DNA of 64,000 nt from Bacteroidota bacterium (GTDB lineage: Bacteria; Bacteroidota; Bacteroidia; Bacteroidales; Dysgonomonadaceae), in assembly GCA_023388315.1 (NCBI GenBank), contig JAEWGM010000011.1:1-64000 (forward strand), written 5' to 3'. How positions within the stretch are numbered: the first letter of the stretch is position 1; each line of letters starts with the position of its first letter. The notes under the pieces were generated by a model. It had not been told where the DNA came from, ran no database searches, and saw only the letters and a program-made list of their open reading frames with translations. The translations under genes were made by a program, and so were the position numbers. Below, piece by piece: positions 51,725 to 59,343 of this stretch.

Positions 51725-51931
51725 CTTCTGCGGCCATATTATCTCTTCTTTTCAATACTGGTGGTTGGCAGACAAGGATAAAATAAGATGCGTATCTTGG
51801 CGGTTACACGAAAGCAGGGCCACCATAAAAAGCGAATAGATGAGCAAATGAAAGGGGCGTGCCATAGCGAATGCATTGAGGTTGCTAAGATACAATTTAT
51901 CTTGCGAAGCCAAAAGCATTGCCCGTCCGGC

Positions 51932-52630
51932 TCATAATATCTCTTTTATCTCCTGCAACGTTTTCACAGTGTATGTTGGTTGAAACCCTTGGGCAGGCAG
52001 GCCGGCGGGGTTAAACCACAGTTGCGCGATGCGGCTGTCGCGCGCGCCAACGATATCGGCTTCCCAACTGTCGCCAATCATGAGCGTTTCCACGCGGCGC
52101 GAGTTGGTGTTTTTGAGCGCGTAGGTAAAAATATCGGGGTGCGGCTTGTTGATATTCGCGTCTTCCGAAAGAATGATTTTATCGAAATAAGGCCTTAAGC
52201 CGGAGTTCTCTATCTTTTTAAACTGCACTTCCCTGAATCCGTTGGAGAGAATGTGCATCCGGTATTTAGGCTTGAGGTAATCGAGCAAATCGATGGCGCC
52301 GTCAATCAGTTTTGTTTTGTGGGTGGTGCGCTCCAAAAAGTCGTCGCTTAGGGATTTGGCATACGCCGCGTCATCTATTCCAAACTCCCTCACGGGCACC
52401 AAAAAACGTTCCACTATGAGTTCGTCTTTGCGTATTTTTCCTTGTCGGTATAACCCCCACAAATGATGGTTGGAGGGCATATACACATTGTAATAGTCGT
52501 TAAATGTGGGGTAATATTGTTGGTATCCGTAATCGACATAAATTTCTTCGAGGCATTCTTTCGCGTTTTGGTGAATGTCCCAAAGGGTGTCGTCGAGATC
52601 GATGAAGAGGGATTTGTATTTGTTAGACAT
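51932..52630 (-). CDS. YjjG-family noncanonical pyrimidine nucleotidase (HAD phosphatase)
   Basis: A 232-residue HAD hydrolase. Motif I is LFIDLDDTLWD, motif II HILSNGF, motif III around KIILSEDANINKPHPDIF and motif IV MIGDSWEADIVGARD. The family removes phosphate from unusual pyrimidine nucleotides. Subfamily assignment rests on length and the DDTLWD start. Confidence 0.87.
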   Translation of the reverse strand: MSNKYKSLFIDLDDTLWDIHQNAKECLEEIYVDYGYQQYYPTFNDYYNVYMPSNHHLWGLYRQGKIRKDELIVERFLVPVREFGIDDAAYAKSLSDDFLERTTHKTKLIDGAIDLLDYLKPKYRMHILSNGFREVQFKKIENSGLRPYFDKIILSEDANINKPHPDIFTYALKNTNSRRVETLMIGDSWEADIVGARDSRIAQLWFNPAGLPAQGFQPTYTVKTLQEIKEIL

Positions 52631-52727
52631 TAGACTGCTAGATGTTGGGTGCTGGATGCCGGATGTTGAATGCTGGGTGTTGGATAATAGATACTGATTA
52701 ATAGATCATTACCGCTGTAAAGGAATT

Positions 52728-52884
52728 AAAATAAGGTAATAAGGTTTATTACTGCATATTATCAATATCTACTAAGACTGATTGAAGAAAATAAGGTTCT
52801 TTTTTGTAATTTACAACCTTATTTTTTCGCTTTTACCTTAGTAGCTATGACACATAACTACAATTTACCTTATTACCTTATTTT
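52728..52884. repeat. Nested 157-bp palindrome (MITE-like or structured RNA)
   Basis: Three inverted-repeat pairs share one centre near 52806: AAAATAAGGTAATAAGGT (728-745) with its complement at 867-884; CTACTAAG (769-776) with CTTAGTAG (837-844); AAAATAAGGTT (788-798) with AACCTTATTTT (815-825). No ORF lies inside. It occupies the gap between the YjjG gene and the Cbp1-like gene. Confidence 0.8.
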
Positions 52885-52943
52885 TCCCATTAGGCAAAGG
52901 TTAGCAATCTAACATCTAACAATCTAATATCTAAAATCCAAAA

Positions 52944-53798
52944 TCAATATACCTCTATAATCAAATATTTTGTCAAACTCCAGAAACGTTGCGTATCGGT
53001 TATTTGGAAAACGAGGTTTCCATCGGCGCCTTTCACCAATTCATACGTTCCTTCGGGGTGGGTGGACCACAATTTGGCTTTTGGCGCGTACAAGGGGATT
53101 TGCGTTACTTCGCGCACGTCAATGGTGAGAAAATATTCTTTGTTGAACGTATCTTGTAGCACGCGTGTTTGCTGCAAAAATCCGCCCGAGAGAATTTTTT
53201 GCTCTTTCAATTCGCTCACGGTACCGAACACGTAGTGGGCCGTGTGCAACGATTTATCTTGCTCCTGAATGGTAGCCGATTGTTGCTCGGCCTCCTGAGC
53301 CAGCGCCGTGATATCTTCAGACATTTGGGCAATTTGCTCGTTTTTGCGGCTCAACTCGGCTTGCAATTCAACCAAGCGGCCCGAACTTTCCTGCATTTCG
53401 CGGTTCAACCGTTCAATGGTGTTTTTAAGCGAAGCAATTTCTTTGTTGCTGCTGCTGTATTTTTTGTTCAATTCGGCCAATTGCTGTTTGTTTTGGCGCA
53501 AAATTTCATCAATCATTTTAAAGTTGTCGCTAACGCGCGCTTTGGTATCCTGACTCATTTCGCCACTTTGCGCTGACTGCGTGGAGATGTATTTTTCAGC
53601 TTGCCTAATTTTATCAAAATTGGCTTCCACTTCACTAATTACCGCCATCATTTCGGCCACTTCGGCATCGGCGCTCGAAGACTGCATCATCAGAGAATCG
53701 CGTTGCGCTTGCAATTCTTTATATTCTTTCGATTCTCTCACATTGGTACACGACACAATAAGTGTCGCACCCAGAAATAAAATCCATATTTTTTTCAT
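52944..53798 (-). CDS. Cbp1-like coiled-coil lipoprotein
   Basis: A 284-residue lipoprotein (MKKIWILFLGATLIVSC). A long coiled coil spans about 20-190 (LNKKYSSSNKEIASLKNTIE, LVELQAELSRKNEQIAQMSE). The C-terminal domain has HYVFGTVSELKEQKIL, KLWSTHPEGTYEL and FWSLTKYLIIEV. This arrangement closely resembles the Cbp1 family described in Bacteroides fragilis as a collagen-binding glycoprotein adhesin. Adhesin function here is transfer by similarity. The start at 53798 is chosen since it gives the signal peptide. Confidence 0.75.
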   Translation of the reverse strand: MKKIWILFLGATLIVSCTNVRESKEYKELQAQRDSLMMQSSSADAEVAEMMAVISEVEANFDKIRQAEKYISTQSAQSGEMSQDTKARVSDNFKMIDEILRQNKQQLAELNKKYSSSNKEIASLKNTIERLNREMQESSGRLVELQAELSRKNEQIAQMSEDITALAQEAEQQSATIQEQDKSLHTAHYVFGTVSELKEQKILSGGFLQQTRVLQDTFNKEYFLTIDVREVTQIPLYAPKAKLWSTHPEGTYELVKGADGNLVFQITDTQRFWSLTKYLIIEVY

Positions 53799-53852
53799 AA
53801 AATTCTTTTTTATATTCATAATTTAAAACGAATAATTTCTATCTTTTATTGT

Positions 53853-54527
53853 TCATTTGCCTTTCACCACAATTACGAACTCGCCTTTCGGGTCATTTTC
53901 CGTAAAGTGCTTCACGAGTGTTTCCAACGTTCCGCGAACAGTTTCGGCAAACAGCTTTGATATTTCTCTGGAAACCGATGCTTCCCTGTCATCTCCCAAA
54001 AACTGAGCCAACTGGGTGAGTGTTTTCACCACGCGGTAAGGCGATTCGTAGAAAACCATGGTGCGGGTTTCTTCGGCCAATTCCGTTAATCGGGTTTGTC
54101 GGCCTTTTTTGTGAGGAAGAAACCCTTCAAAACAAAATCGGTCGTTTGGCAACCCCGACTCCACCAATGCCGGTACAAACGCCGTTGCACCGGGCAAGCA
54201 CTCCACCTCTACGCCGGCTTTCACACACGCGCGAACGAGCAAAAAGCCCGGATCGGAAATGGCGGGAGTTCCCGCGTCGGAAATAAGGGCGATGGTTTCT
54301 CCACCTCGCAACCTTTCCACCACGCGCTCCGCGGTTTGATGTTCATTAAATTTGTGATGCGATTGCATTGGAGTTTCAATCTCGAAGTGCTTGAGCAAAA
54401 AACCGCTCGTGCGGGTGTCTTCGGCCAAAATCAAATCGCATTTTTTAAGCACGTTGAGCGCTCTCAACGTTATATCTTCTAAATTGCCAATGGGCGTGGG
54501 TACAATGTATAACTTCCCCATTTTCAC
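53853..54527 (-). CDS. rsmI: 16S rRNA (cytidine-1402-2'-O)-methyltransferase
   Basis: A 224-residue tetrapyrrole-methylase-fold enzyme. LYIVPTPIGNLEDITLRALN, LAEDTRTSGFLLKHF, LISDAGTPAISDPG and GFLPHKKGRQ are diagnostic for RsmI. MGKLYIVPT at 54521 is an equally good start. It lies 4 nt after the coiled-coil gene upstream. Confidence 0.95.
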   Translation of the reverse strand: MKMGKLYIVPTPIGNLEDITLRALNVLKKCDLILAEDTRTSGFLLKHFEIETPMQSHHKFNEHQTAERVVERLRGGETIALISDAGTPAISDPGFLLVRACVKAGVEVECLPGATAFVPALVESGLPNDRFCFEGFLPHKKGRQTRLTELAEETRTMVFYESPYRVVKTLTQLAQFLGDDREASVSREISKLFAETVRGTLETLVKHFTENDPKGEFVIVVKGK

Positions 54528-54531
54528 GCTT

Positions 54532-55260
54532 TTATTTAGCCCAGCCTTTTTTAATGACCAACAGAAAATCTTTCACCGTTTCATCTTTAAAATTCCACGA
54601 GGTGTTTTCCCGCAAATAGTGTTCCGCGTCGGCGTAATTATCAAACGCGTTGAGGCGCAGCATCATACTGTTCATTTCGTGACGGTTGTTGTTGAATAAC
54701 TCGCGCTGAAACAGAAAACGGTCGTTGAGGCTGATGCTGTGTTTTAAATCGATAGTAGCATCGGGCACTTTCACCACATCGTTTAACGAGCGAATCACCG
54801 GTTTTTCTTCCACCGTTTCCGCCACCACCTCCTCTTCCGTTTCTACGGGTGGTGTTTCACTATTTCGGGGATTTTTGTATTCGGGAAGCGAAATGCCTTC
54901 GGCATATTCGTTTCGCATTGGGGGAACGTCTTCGGGCGGCACTTCTTCCGATAGCACAAACTCGTTGTGCGGCACTTCCGGCTCGGGTTCAACGGCTGGC
55001 GCAGTTGGTTCCACGGGTTGTTTTCTGCTTTCCGATTCCGACAGGAACAACACCAGTCGTTCCATTTGTTGCTTCATATCGTCTATTTGCAGTATCTCCA
55101 ACTCGTGCAACAGGCGCATGATTTCTTGTGTTTTATCGAACGATTCCCGAAAAAACGAGAAAGGCATCGCGTCGTTGTCTTGCACGGCCCGTAATCTTTC
55201 TTCTAAGCTTTTTATATCGCTAAGAAGCTGATTGATATATTCTTTTTTCTTTTCCAACAT
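54532..55260 (-). CDS. Conserved Bacteroidota protein of unknown function
   Basis: A 242-residue protein without signal peptide. Residues about 1-75 are coiled coil (MLEKKKEYINQLLSDIKSLE), residues about 78-160 a Pro/Glu-rich linker and the last 70 a conserved domain (SISLNDRFLFQRELFNNNRH, LNAFDNYADAEHYL, WNFKDETVKDFLLVI). The C-terminal domain is familiar from Bacteroidota proteins next to rsmI, but its function is not known to me. Confidence 0.7.
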   Translation of the reverse strand: MLEKKKEYINQLLSDIKSLEERLRAVQDNDAMPFSFFRESFDKTQEIMRLLHELEILQIDDMKQQMERLVLFLSESESRKQPVEPTAPAVEPEPEVPHNEFVLSEEVPPEDVPPMRNEYAEGISLPEYKNPRNSETPPVETEEEVVAETVEEKPVIRSLNDVVKVPDATIDLKHSISLNDRFLFQRELFNNNRHEMNSMMLRLNAFDNYADAEHYLRENTSWNFKDETVKDFLLVIKKGWAK

Positions 55261-55299
55261 CCGGTATTTTTGTTTTTATGATTATCCGCATTACTACCT

Positions 55300-55510
55300 A
55301 ACGCCACAGTGTTGGCTCCGCCGAACGTTGTTTCAGCCCAACGCAGAGCGAAGTGGCGCTTTGGGTTATACTTTTATCTCCGATATGCGCTCTGAAAGAG
55401 CAACTTAAAAATTAAGCTGGACTTTCAGCCCGCTTACGAAAACCTCAATCCTTAACCCTACCTGTTAGGTAGGGCTGAAATAAGTTAGGCTTTCAGCCTG
55501 TTTAGGGAAC
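55300..55510 (+). repeat. REP-like palindromic repeat, copy C
   Basis: It carries CAGCCCAACGCAGAGC, GAAAGAGCAACTTA, GGACTTTCAGCCCG and CTTTCAGCCTG, aligning with the first half of copy A at 40675-40775. The surrounding gap 55261-55698 has no supported gene. Confidence 0.75.
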
Positions 55511-55698
55511 TATTCCGATAATCATATTTTGTTTTAAAAAGAAAGAAAAATTTTATTTCTTTCGTTATTTTCAGGGTGCTTCCAAAAACTCAAAATTCTT
55601 TGCTTGCCAATGAGCGAAACGCGGAAGTTTTGAGTGTCCAGAATTGCCCTTATAGTAAACGTAATAACGAACACTTTAGCTCACAAAAGTAGTAATTA

Positions 55699-57120
55699 TT
55701 ACGAAAGCTCAACAAATTCTTTGGGTAAATTCACAAGATATAACATTTCGGAACTTCGTGTAATGGACGTGTAGAGCCATCTGTAAAAGTTATCGCCCAT
55801 GTAGGTTTCGTTCACGTAGCCAATGTCGAGAAACACGGTTTTCCATTCGCCGCCTTGCGCTTTATGACACGTTACGGCATAACCGTATTTCACTTGCAGC
55901 GCATTAAAATAGGGATTTTCCTTCATTTTTTTGTAGCGCTGTCGTTTTTGGGGAATATGGGCGTAATCTTCCGCCACGGCGGCGAACAGCGCGCTGTTTT
56001 GTTCGCGAGTAAGGCCGGGGGCTTCGGTGTGCAGCGAGTCCATGTTTATTTTGGCTTCAAATTCCATATCGTAATCGCTGTGATATAGCAATACGTTGCA
56101 AAACCGAAATCCATACATTTCTTCGTATCCCCTGATGCGCTTAACTTCCACAAACTCTCCATTGGCAAGAAAATCCAGGTTTTCAAAACTATCCACCCAA
56201 TAGTAGTTGTTTTTGGTGATCATTAGCAAATCGCCATTTGAGAGTTCTTCTTCACGATACAACACGGTGTTTCTGATGCCCATATTATAGGCGTTCACCC
56301 GCTTGTTGGAGCGAGAGATAACAATGGTTTCCTCGGGGCCGTAACGCTGATAAGCACTTGAAATCTCATCGATAAGTTCAGCGCCGGTAATTCGTTTTAC
56401 ATCGTTGTAGGTATCGGTTCTGAGTTTGGGAAAATCGAACGTATCGCCGTGAGCCAACGCGTTTCGCAGCCGCGTGGCATTGCTAAGAATACCCGACTCT
56501 TCGGCTTGACGCACAATTTCGGTTAAAGAACATTCTCGCACCGTGAGGGAATAACTTTGCAGTACATCTTTCTCCAATGCGGGGCTGGTATCTTGCTTCA
56601 CGGGCGGCAGCTGAGCCGTGTCGCCAATGAGTAGCAAGCGGCATCCTTCACCGGAATAAACGTATTCAATTAAATCGTCTAACAAACGGCCGGTGCCGAA
56701 AATGGAAAAATCCCCCGATTCATTATTAATCATCGAGGCTTCATCCACAATAAACAGCGTATGCTTGTGGAGATTTTCGGTAAGCGAGAAATTCGACATT
56801 TCTTCCGAAAACTTCTGTTGGCGGTATAATTTTTTGTGAATGGTGAGCGCCTGTTGAGCTGCATACGACGAAAAAACTTTCGCCGCGCGGCCGGTTGGCG
56901 CGAGCAAAACCGTTTTTTGGTTGAACTGGCTCATGGTTTTCACCAAACTGCCGATAAGCGATGATTTTCCGGTGCCGGCATATCCTTTCAATAAAAAAAC
57001 AAGATTATCTTCGCGAGAAAACAAAAAATCGGTAATCTCGTTTAACGCTTTTATTTGGTCATTTGTGAAATTAAACGGGAAATTAGTGTGGATTTTCTCG
57101 ATAAAGAATCGATTTATCAT
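55699..57120 (-). CDS. RecD-like ATP-dependent DNA helicase (SF1)
   Basis: A 473-residue helicase. Walker A is LLKGYAGTGKSSLIG and Walker B FIVDEASMI; motif III reads LLIGDTAQLPPV. The C-terminal UvrD_C_2 region has YGYAVTCHKAQGGEWKTVFL and WLYTSITRSSEMLYLVN. It resembles the stand-alone RecD-like helicases of Bacteroidota, without RecB or RecC partners. The ATG at 57120 is chosen (MINRFFIEKI). Confidence 0.88.
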   Translation of the reverse strand: MINRFFIEKIHTNFPFNFTNDQIKALNEITDFLFSREDNLVFLLKGYAGTGKSSLIGSLVKTMSQFNQKTVLLAPTGRAAKVFSSYAAQQALTIHKKLYRQQKFSEEMSNFSLTENLHKHTLFIVDEASMINNESGDFSIFGTGRLLDDLIEYVYSGEGCRLLLIGDTAQLPPVKQDTSPALEKDVLQSYSLTVRECSLTEIVRQAEESGILSNATRLRNALAHGDTFDFPKLRTDTYNDVKRITGAELIDEISSAYQRYGPEETIVISRSNKRVNAYNMGIRNTVLYREEELSNGDLLMITKNNYYWVDSFENLDFLANGEFVEVKRIRGYEEMYGFRFCNVLLYHSDYDMEFEAKINMDSLHTEAPGLTREQNSALFAAVAEDYAHIPQKRQRYKKMKENPYFNALQVKYGYAVTCHKAQGGEWKTVFLDIGYVNETYMGDNFYRWLYTSITRSSEMLYLVNLPKEFVELS

Positions 57121-57235
57121 TTTTTTCGGTAATTTTTCCCGTAAAAGTAGTACATTTATCATTCTTTTTCTAAATTTGTAGTCTAAAATAAGAAATATAG
57201 AATTAAAACATTATAAATTAAAAAAGAAAAAGTCC

Positions 57236-57940
57236 ATGAAAGTTGTAATGAGAGTGCTTTTAGCATTAGCCATTGTTCTTTTAGCTTTCCTTTGCTGGAA
57301 AAGTATCCAAGGGCCCATTGAGTTTAACGCCGAAGTTGAAAAAAGAGATAGAGCCGTTATTCAACGGTTGGTTGACATACGCACGGCCCAAGTAGCGTTG
57401 CGCAACAGTGAAGGGTCTTACACAAGCAGTTTTGACACGTTAGCTAACTTCGTTAAAAACGGAAGAATTGCGACCCTTGTTAGATCGGGCGACTTAACTG
57501 AAGAGCAGTTAGAAGCCGGAATGACCGAAGCAAGCGCCATGCGCATTATCCGCGGAGGGAACGTAAACGCCATTAAAGCAGCCGGTTTGTGGGACGAAGC
57601 ACACAATCGCCCGCAATTGGTGAGAGACTCCATTTTCTCGCCTGCCGTGGAAGTGTTGTATCCCAACAGAAGAAACTTTAACGCCGATTCACTGGCACTG
57701 GTTCCGTTTGGTAACGGTGCGAGGTTTGAAATGGGCATCGACTCATTGACCACCGCATCGGGTTATCCCATTCAGGTATTTGAAGCAAAAACGCCATACA
57801 CCAGCTATTTGAGTGATTTGGACAACAAATTGCTTCAACAAAAAATTCAAGAAGTACTTGACCGTCCCGGCGACAGATATCCCGGAATGCAAGTAGGTTC
57901 GCTTACAGTTGCTAACAATAACGCCGGAAACTGGGAATAA
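57236..57940 (+). CDS. Conserved membrane-anchored protein upstream of DUF3822
   Basis: A 234-residue protein with an N-terminal membrane helix (VVMRVLLALAIVLLAFLCW) and a periplasmic domain. IQRLVDIRTAQVALRNSEGS and YTSSFDTLANFVKNGRI are reminiscent of pilin-like N-terminal helices, but the fold is not certain. It precedes the DUF3822 gene by 19 nt, and the three genes to 59299 are likely one operon. No function is known to me. Confidence 0.65.
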   Translation: MKVVMRVLLALAIVLLAFLCWKSIQGPIEFNAEVEKRDRAVIQRLVDIRTAQVALRNSEGSYTSSFDTLANFVKNGRIATLVRSGDLTEEQLEAGMTEASAMRIIRGGNVNAIKAAGLWDEAHNRPQLVRDSIFSPAVEVLYPNRRNFNADSLALVPFGNGARFEMGIDSLTTASGYPIQVFEAKTPYTSYLSDLDNKLLQQKIQEVLDRPGDRYPGMQVGSLTVANNNAGNWE

Positions 57941-57959
57941 TTTTTGTTCCTAACACCCT

Positions 57960-58769
57960 ATGTTTTTACCGGAAAATATTGATTTAGCTTATTCTGAAAA
58001 ATATGTATTATCCATTCGGCTCGCGCCGAATGGATTTTCATTTTTCATCCATTGCCCAACCGACCCATCGGTTTTTCATTATCAGGAAACATCGTTTGGG
58101 AATAAATTGTCATACGAGGAAAACATTCAAAAACTGGTTTTCGATTTCAATTTCTTTACGCAACCATTCAGAGAAACCCGCGTTACGGTGGTAACCCCCA
58201 ATTATACGTTGGTACCCGATGCTTTCTTCGACAAAAAAAGAGCGAACGATTTTTTCGATTTTAATTTCCACGAGAAAAACGGCCGTGTTTTGTCCAACGC
58301 CTTGAGCGAAGGGGAATATCACTTGGTCTTTTCAATGGATGAGCAACTTCATTCATTTTTATCTCGCAGCTTATGGAATCCTTCTTTTCAGCATTTTACA
58401 TCGAGGCTGTTGCCTTTTTTTAAAACCTATAAGGCGGAAACAAGCGATAAGCGTTGTTTTTTATACTTTCACGATTCATTCTTTACCATTATGGTGTTTT
58501 CCGGCGAGAATCTGCTCTCGGCGAATACTTTTGAATTGACAAACCAACAAGACACGCTCTATTTCATTGCCAGCGTGTGGGAAAAACTTTTGTTGGATCA
58601 AACCGTTCACCCACTGTATGTCTGTGGCAATATTTCGCAGCAAAAAAACACAATGGACACGTTGAAAAAACTGGTGAAGTATGTAGAAAAAGTGGACATT
58701 ACACCTAAAACCACTATCACACCACAACAAAAAGAAACAATCCCCGCCGATATATTGGTAACATTATGA
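57960..58769 (+). CDS. DUF3822 family protein
   Basis: A 269-residue protein with an actin-like/PilM-like look: LSIRLAPNGFSFFIHCP, VTVVTPNYTLVPDAFFDKK and an ATPase-like C-terminal half. DUF3822 proteins are Bacteroidota-specific and sit beside rsmD, as here (4-nt overlap). With the pilin-like upstream gene, a type IV pilus-derived assembly role can be imagined, but this is speculation. Confidence 0.75.
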   Translation: MFLPENIDLAYSEKYVLSIRLAPNGFSFFIHCPTDPSVFHYQETSFGNKLSYEENIQKLVFDFNFFTQPFRETRVTVVTPNYTLVPDAFFDKKRANDFFDFNFHEKNGRVLSNALSEGEYHLVFSMDEQLHSFLSRSLWNPSFQHFTSRLLPFFKTYKAETSDKRCFLYFHDSFFTIMVFSGENLLSANTFELTNQQDTLYFIASVWEKLLLDQTVHPLYVCGNISQQKNTMDTLKKLVKYVEKVDITPKTTITPQQKETIPADILVTL

Positions 58770-59299
58770 GGATAATAAGCGGAAAATATAAATCGAGAAG
58801 AATTCAGGTTCCTGCTAACCTGAAAGCGCGCCCCACAACCGATATTGCCCGAGAAGGCTTGTTCAACATCCTCAACAATATGGTGGATTGGGAAGAAACC
58901 GCCGCGCTCGATTTGTTTTCCGGAACGGGAAGCGTGGCGCTGGAAATGGTATCAAGAGGCTGCCCTTATGTAGTGAGCGTGGAAAAAAGCCCACTGCATT
59001 TCGAGTTTATTTGCAAAGCGCAAGATGTGTTGGAAGCCAAAGAGTTGTTTCCGGTAAAAGCCGACGCGTTCAGCTACCTGAAATCCACCAACCAAAAATT
59101 TGACCTTATTTTTGCCGACCCACCCTATGATTTACCGGAATTAAACAAACTTCCGGCACTTGTTTTCGAAAAAGAGTTGTTGAAACCCGATGGCATTTTC
59201 ATTTTAGAACATCCCAGAGACTACGATTTCTCCGCCCTACCCCATTTTATAAAAAACAGACGATACGGAAGCGTTCATTTTTCGTTTTTTGCCAATTAA
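58766..59299 (+). CDS. rsmD: 16S rRNA (guanine-966-N2)-methyltransferase
   Basis: A 177-residue methyltransferase. The SAM motif is ALDLFSGTGSVALEMVSRG and the catalytic motif LIFADPPYDLP. The opening MRIISGKYKSRRIQVP is typical. It overlaps the DUF3822 gene by 4 nt. Confidence 0.93.
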   Translation: MRIISGKYKSRRIQVPANLKARPTTDIAREGLFNILNNMVDWEETAALDLFSGTGSVALEMVSRGCPYVVSVEKSPLHFEFICKAQDVLEAKELFPVKADAFSYLKSTNQKFDLIFADPPYDLPELNKLPALVFEKELLKPDGIFILEHPRDYDFSALPHFIKNRRYGSVHFSFFAN

Positions 59300-59324
59300 T
59301 GCGTACTTTTGCGGCGCATTAATT
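59294..59324 (+). promoter_or_regulatory. Promoter -7 box inside an inverted repeat, upstream of the TonB receptor
   Basis: TACTTTTG (59304-59311) lies at the centre of the perfect repeat AATTAATGCG (59294-59303) / CGCATTAATT (59315-59324). The left arm overlaps the rsmD stop codon. It could be an operator or a stable hairpin at the start of the transcript. Confidence 0.55.
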
Positions 59325-59343
59325 TAATTTATTAAAAACATTT

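Noticed and set aside
59300..59343. Cobalamin riboswitch before the BtuB-like receptor
   Set aside because: Only 44 nt separate rsmD from the receptor gene, far too little for such a riboswitch.
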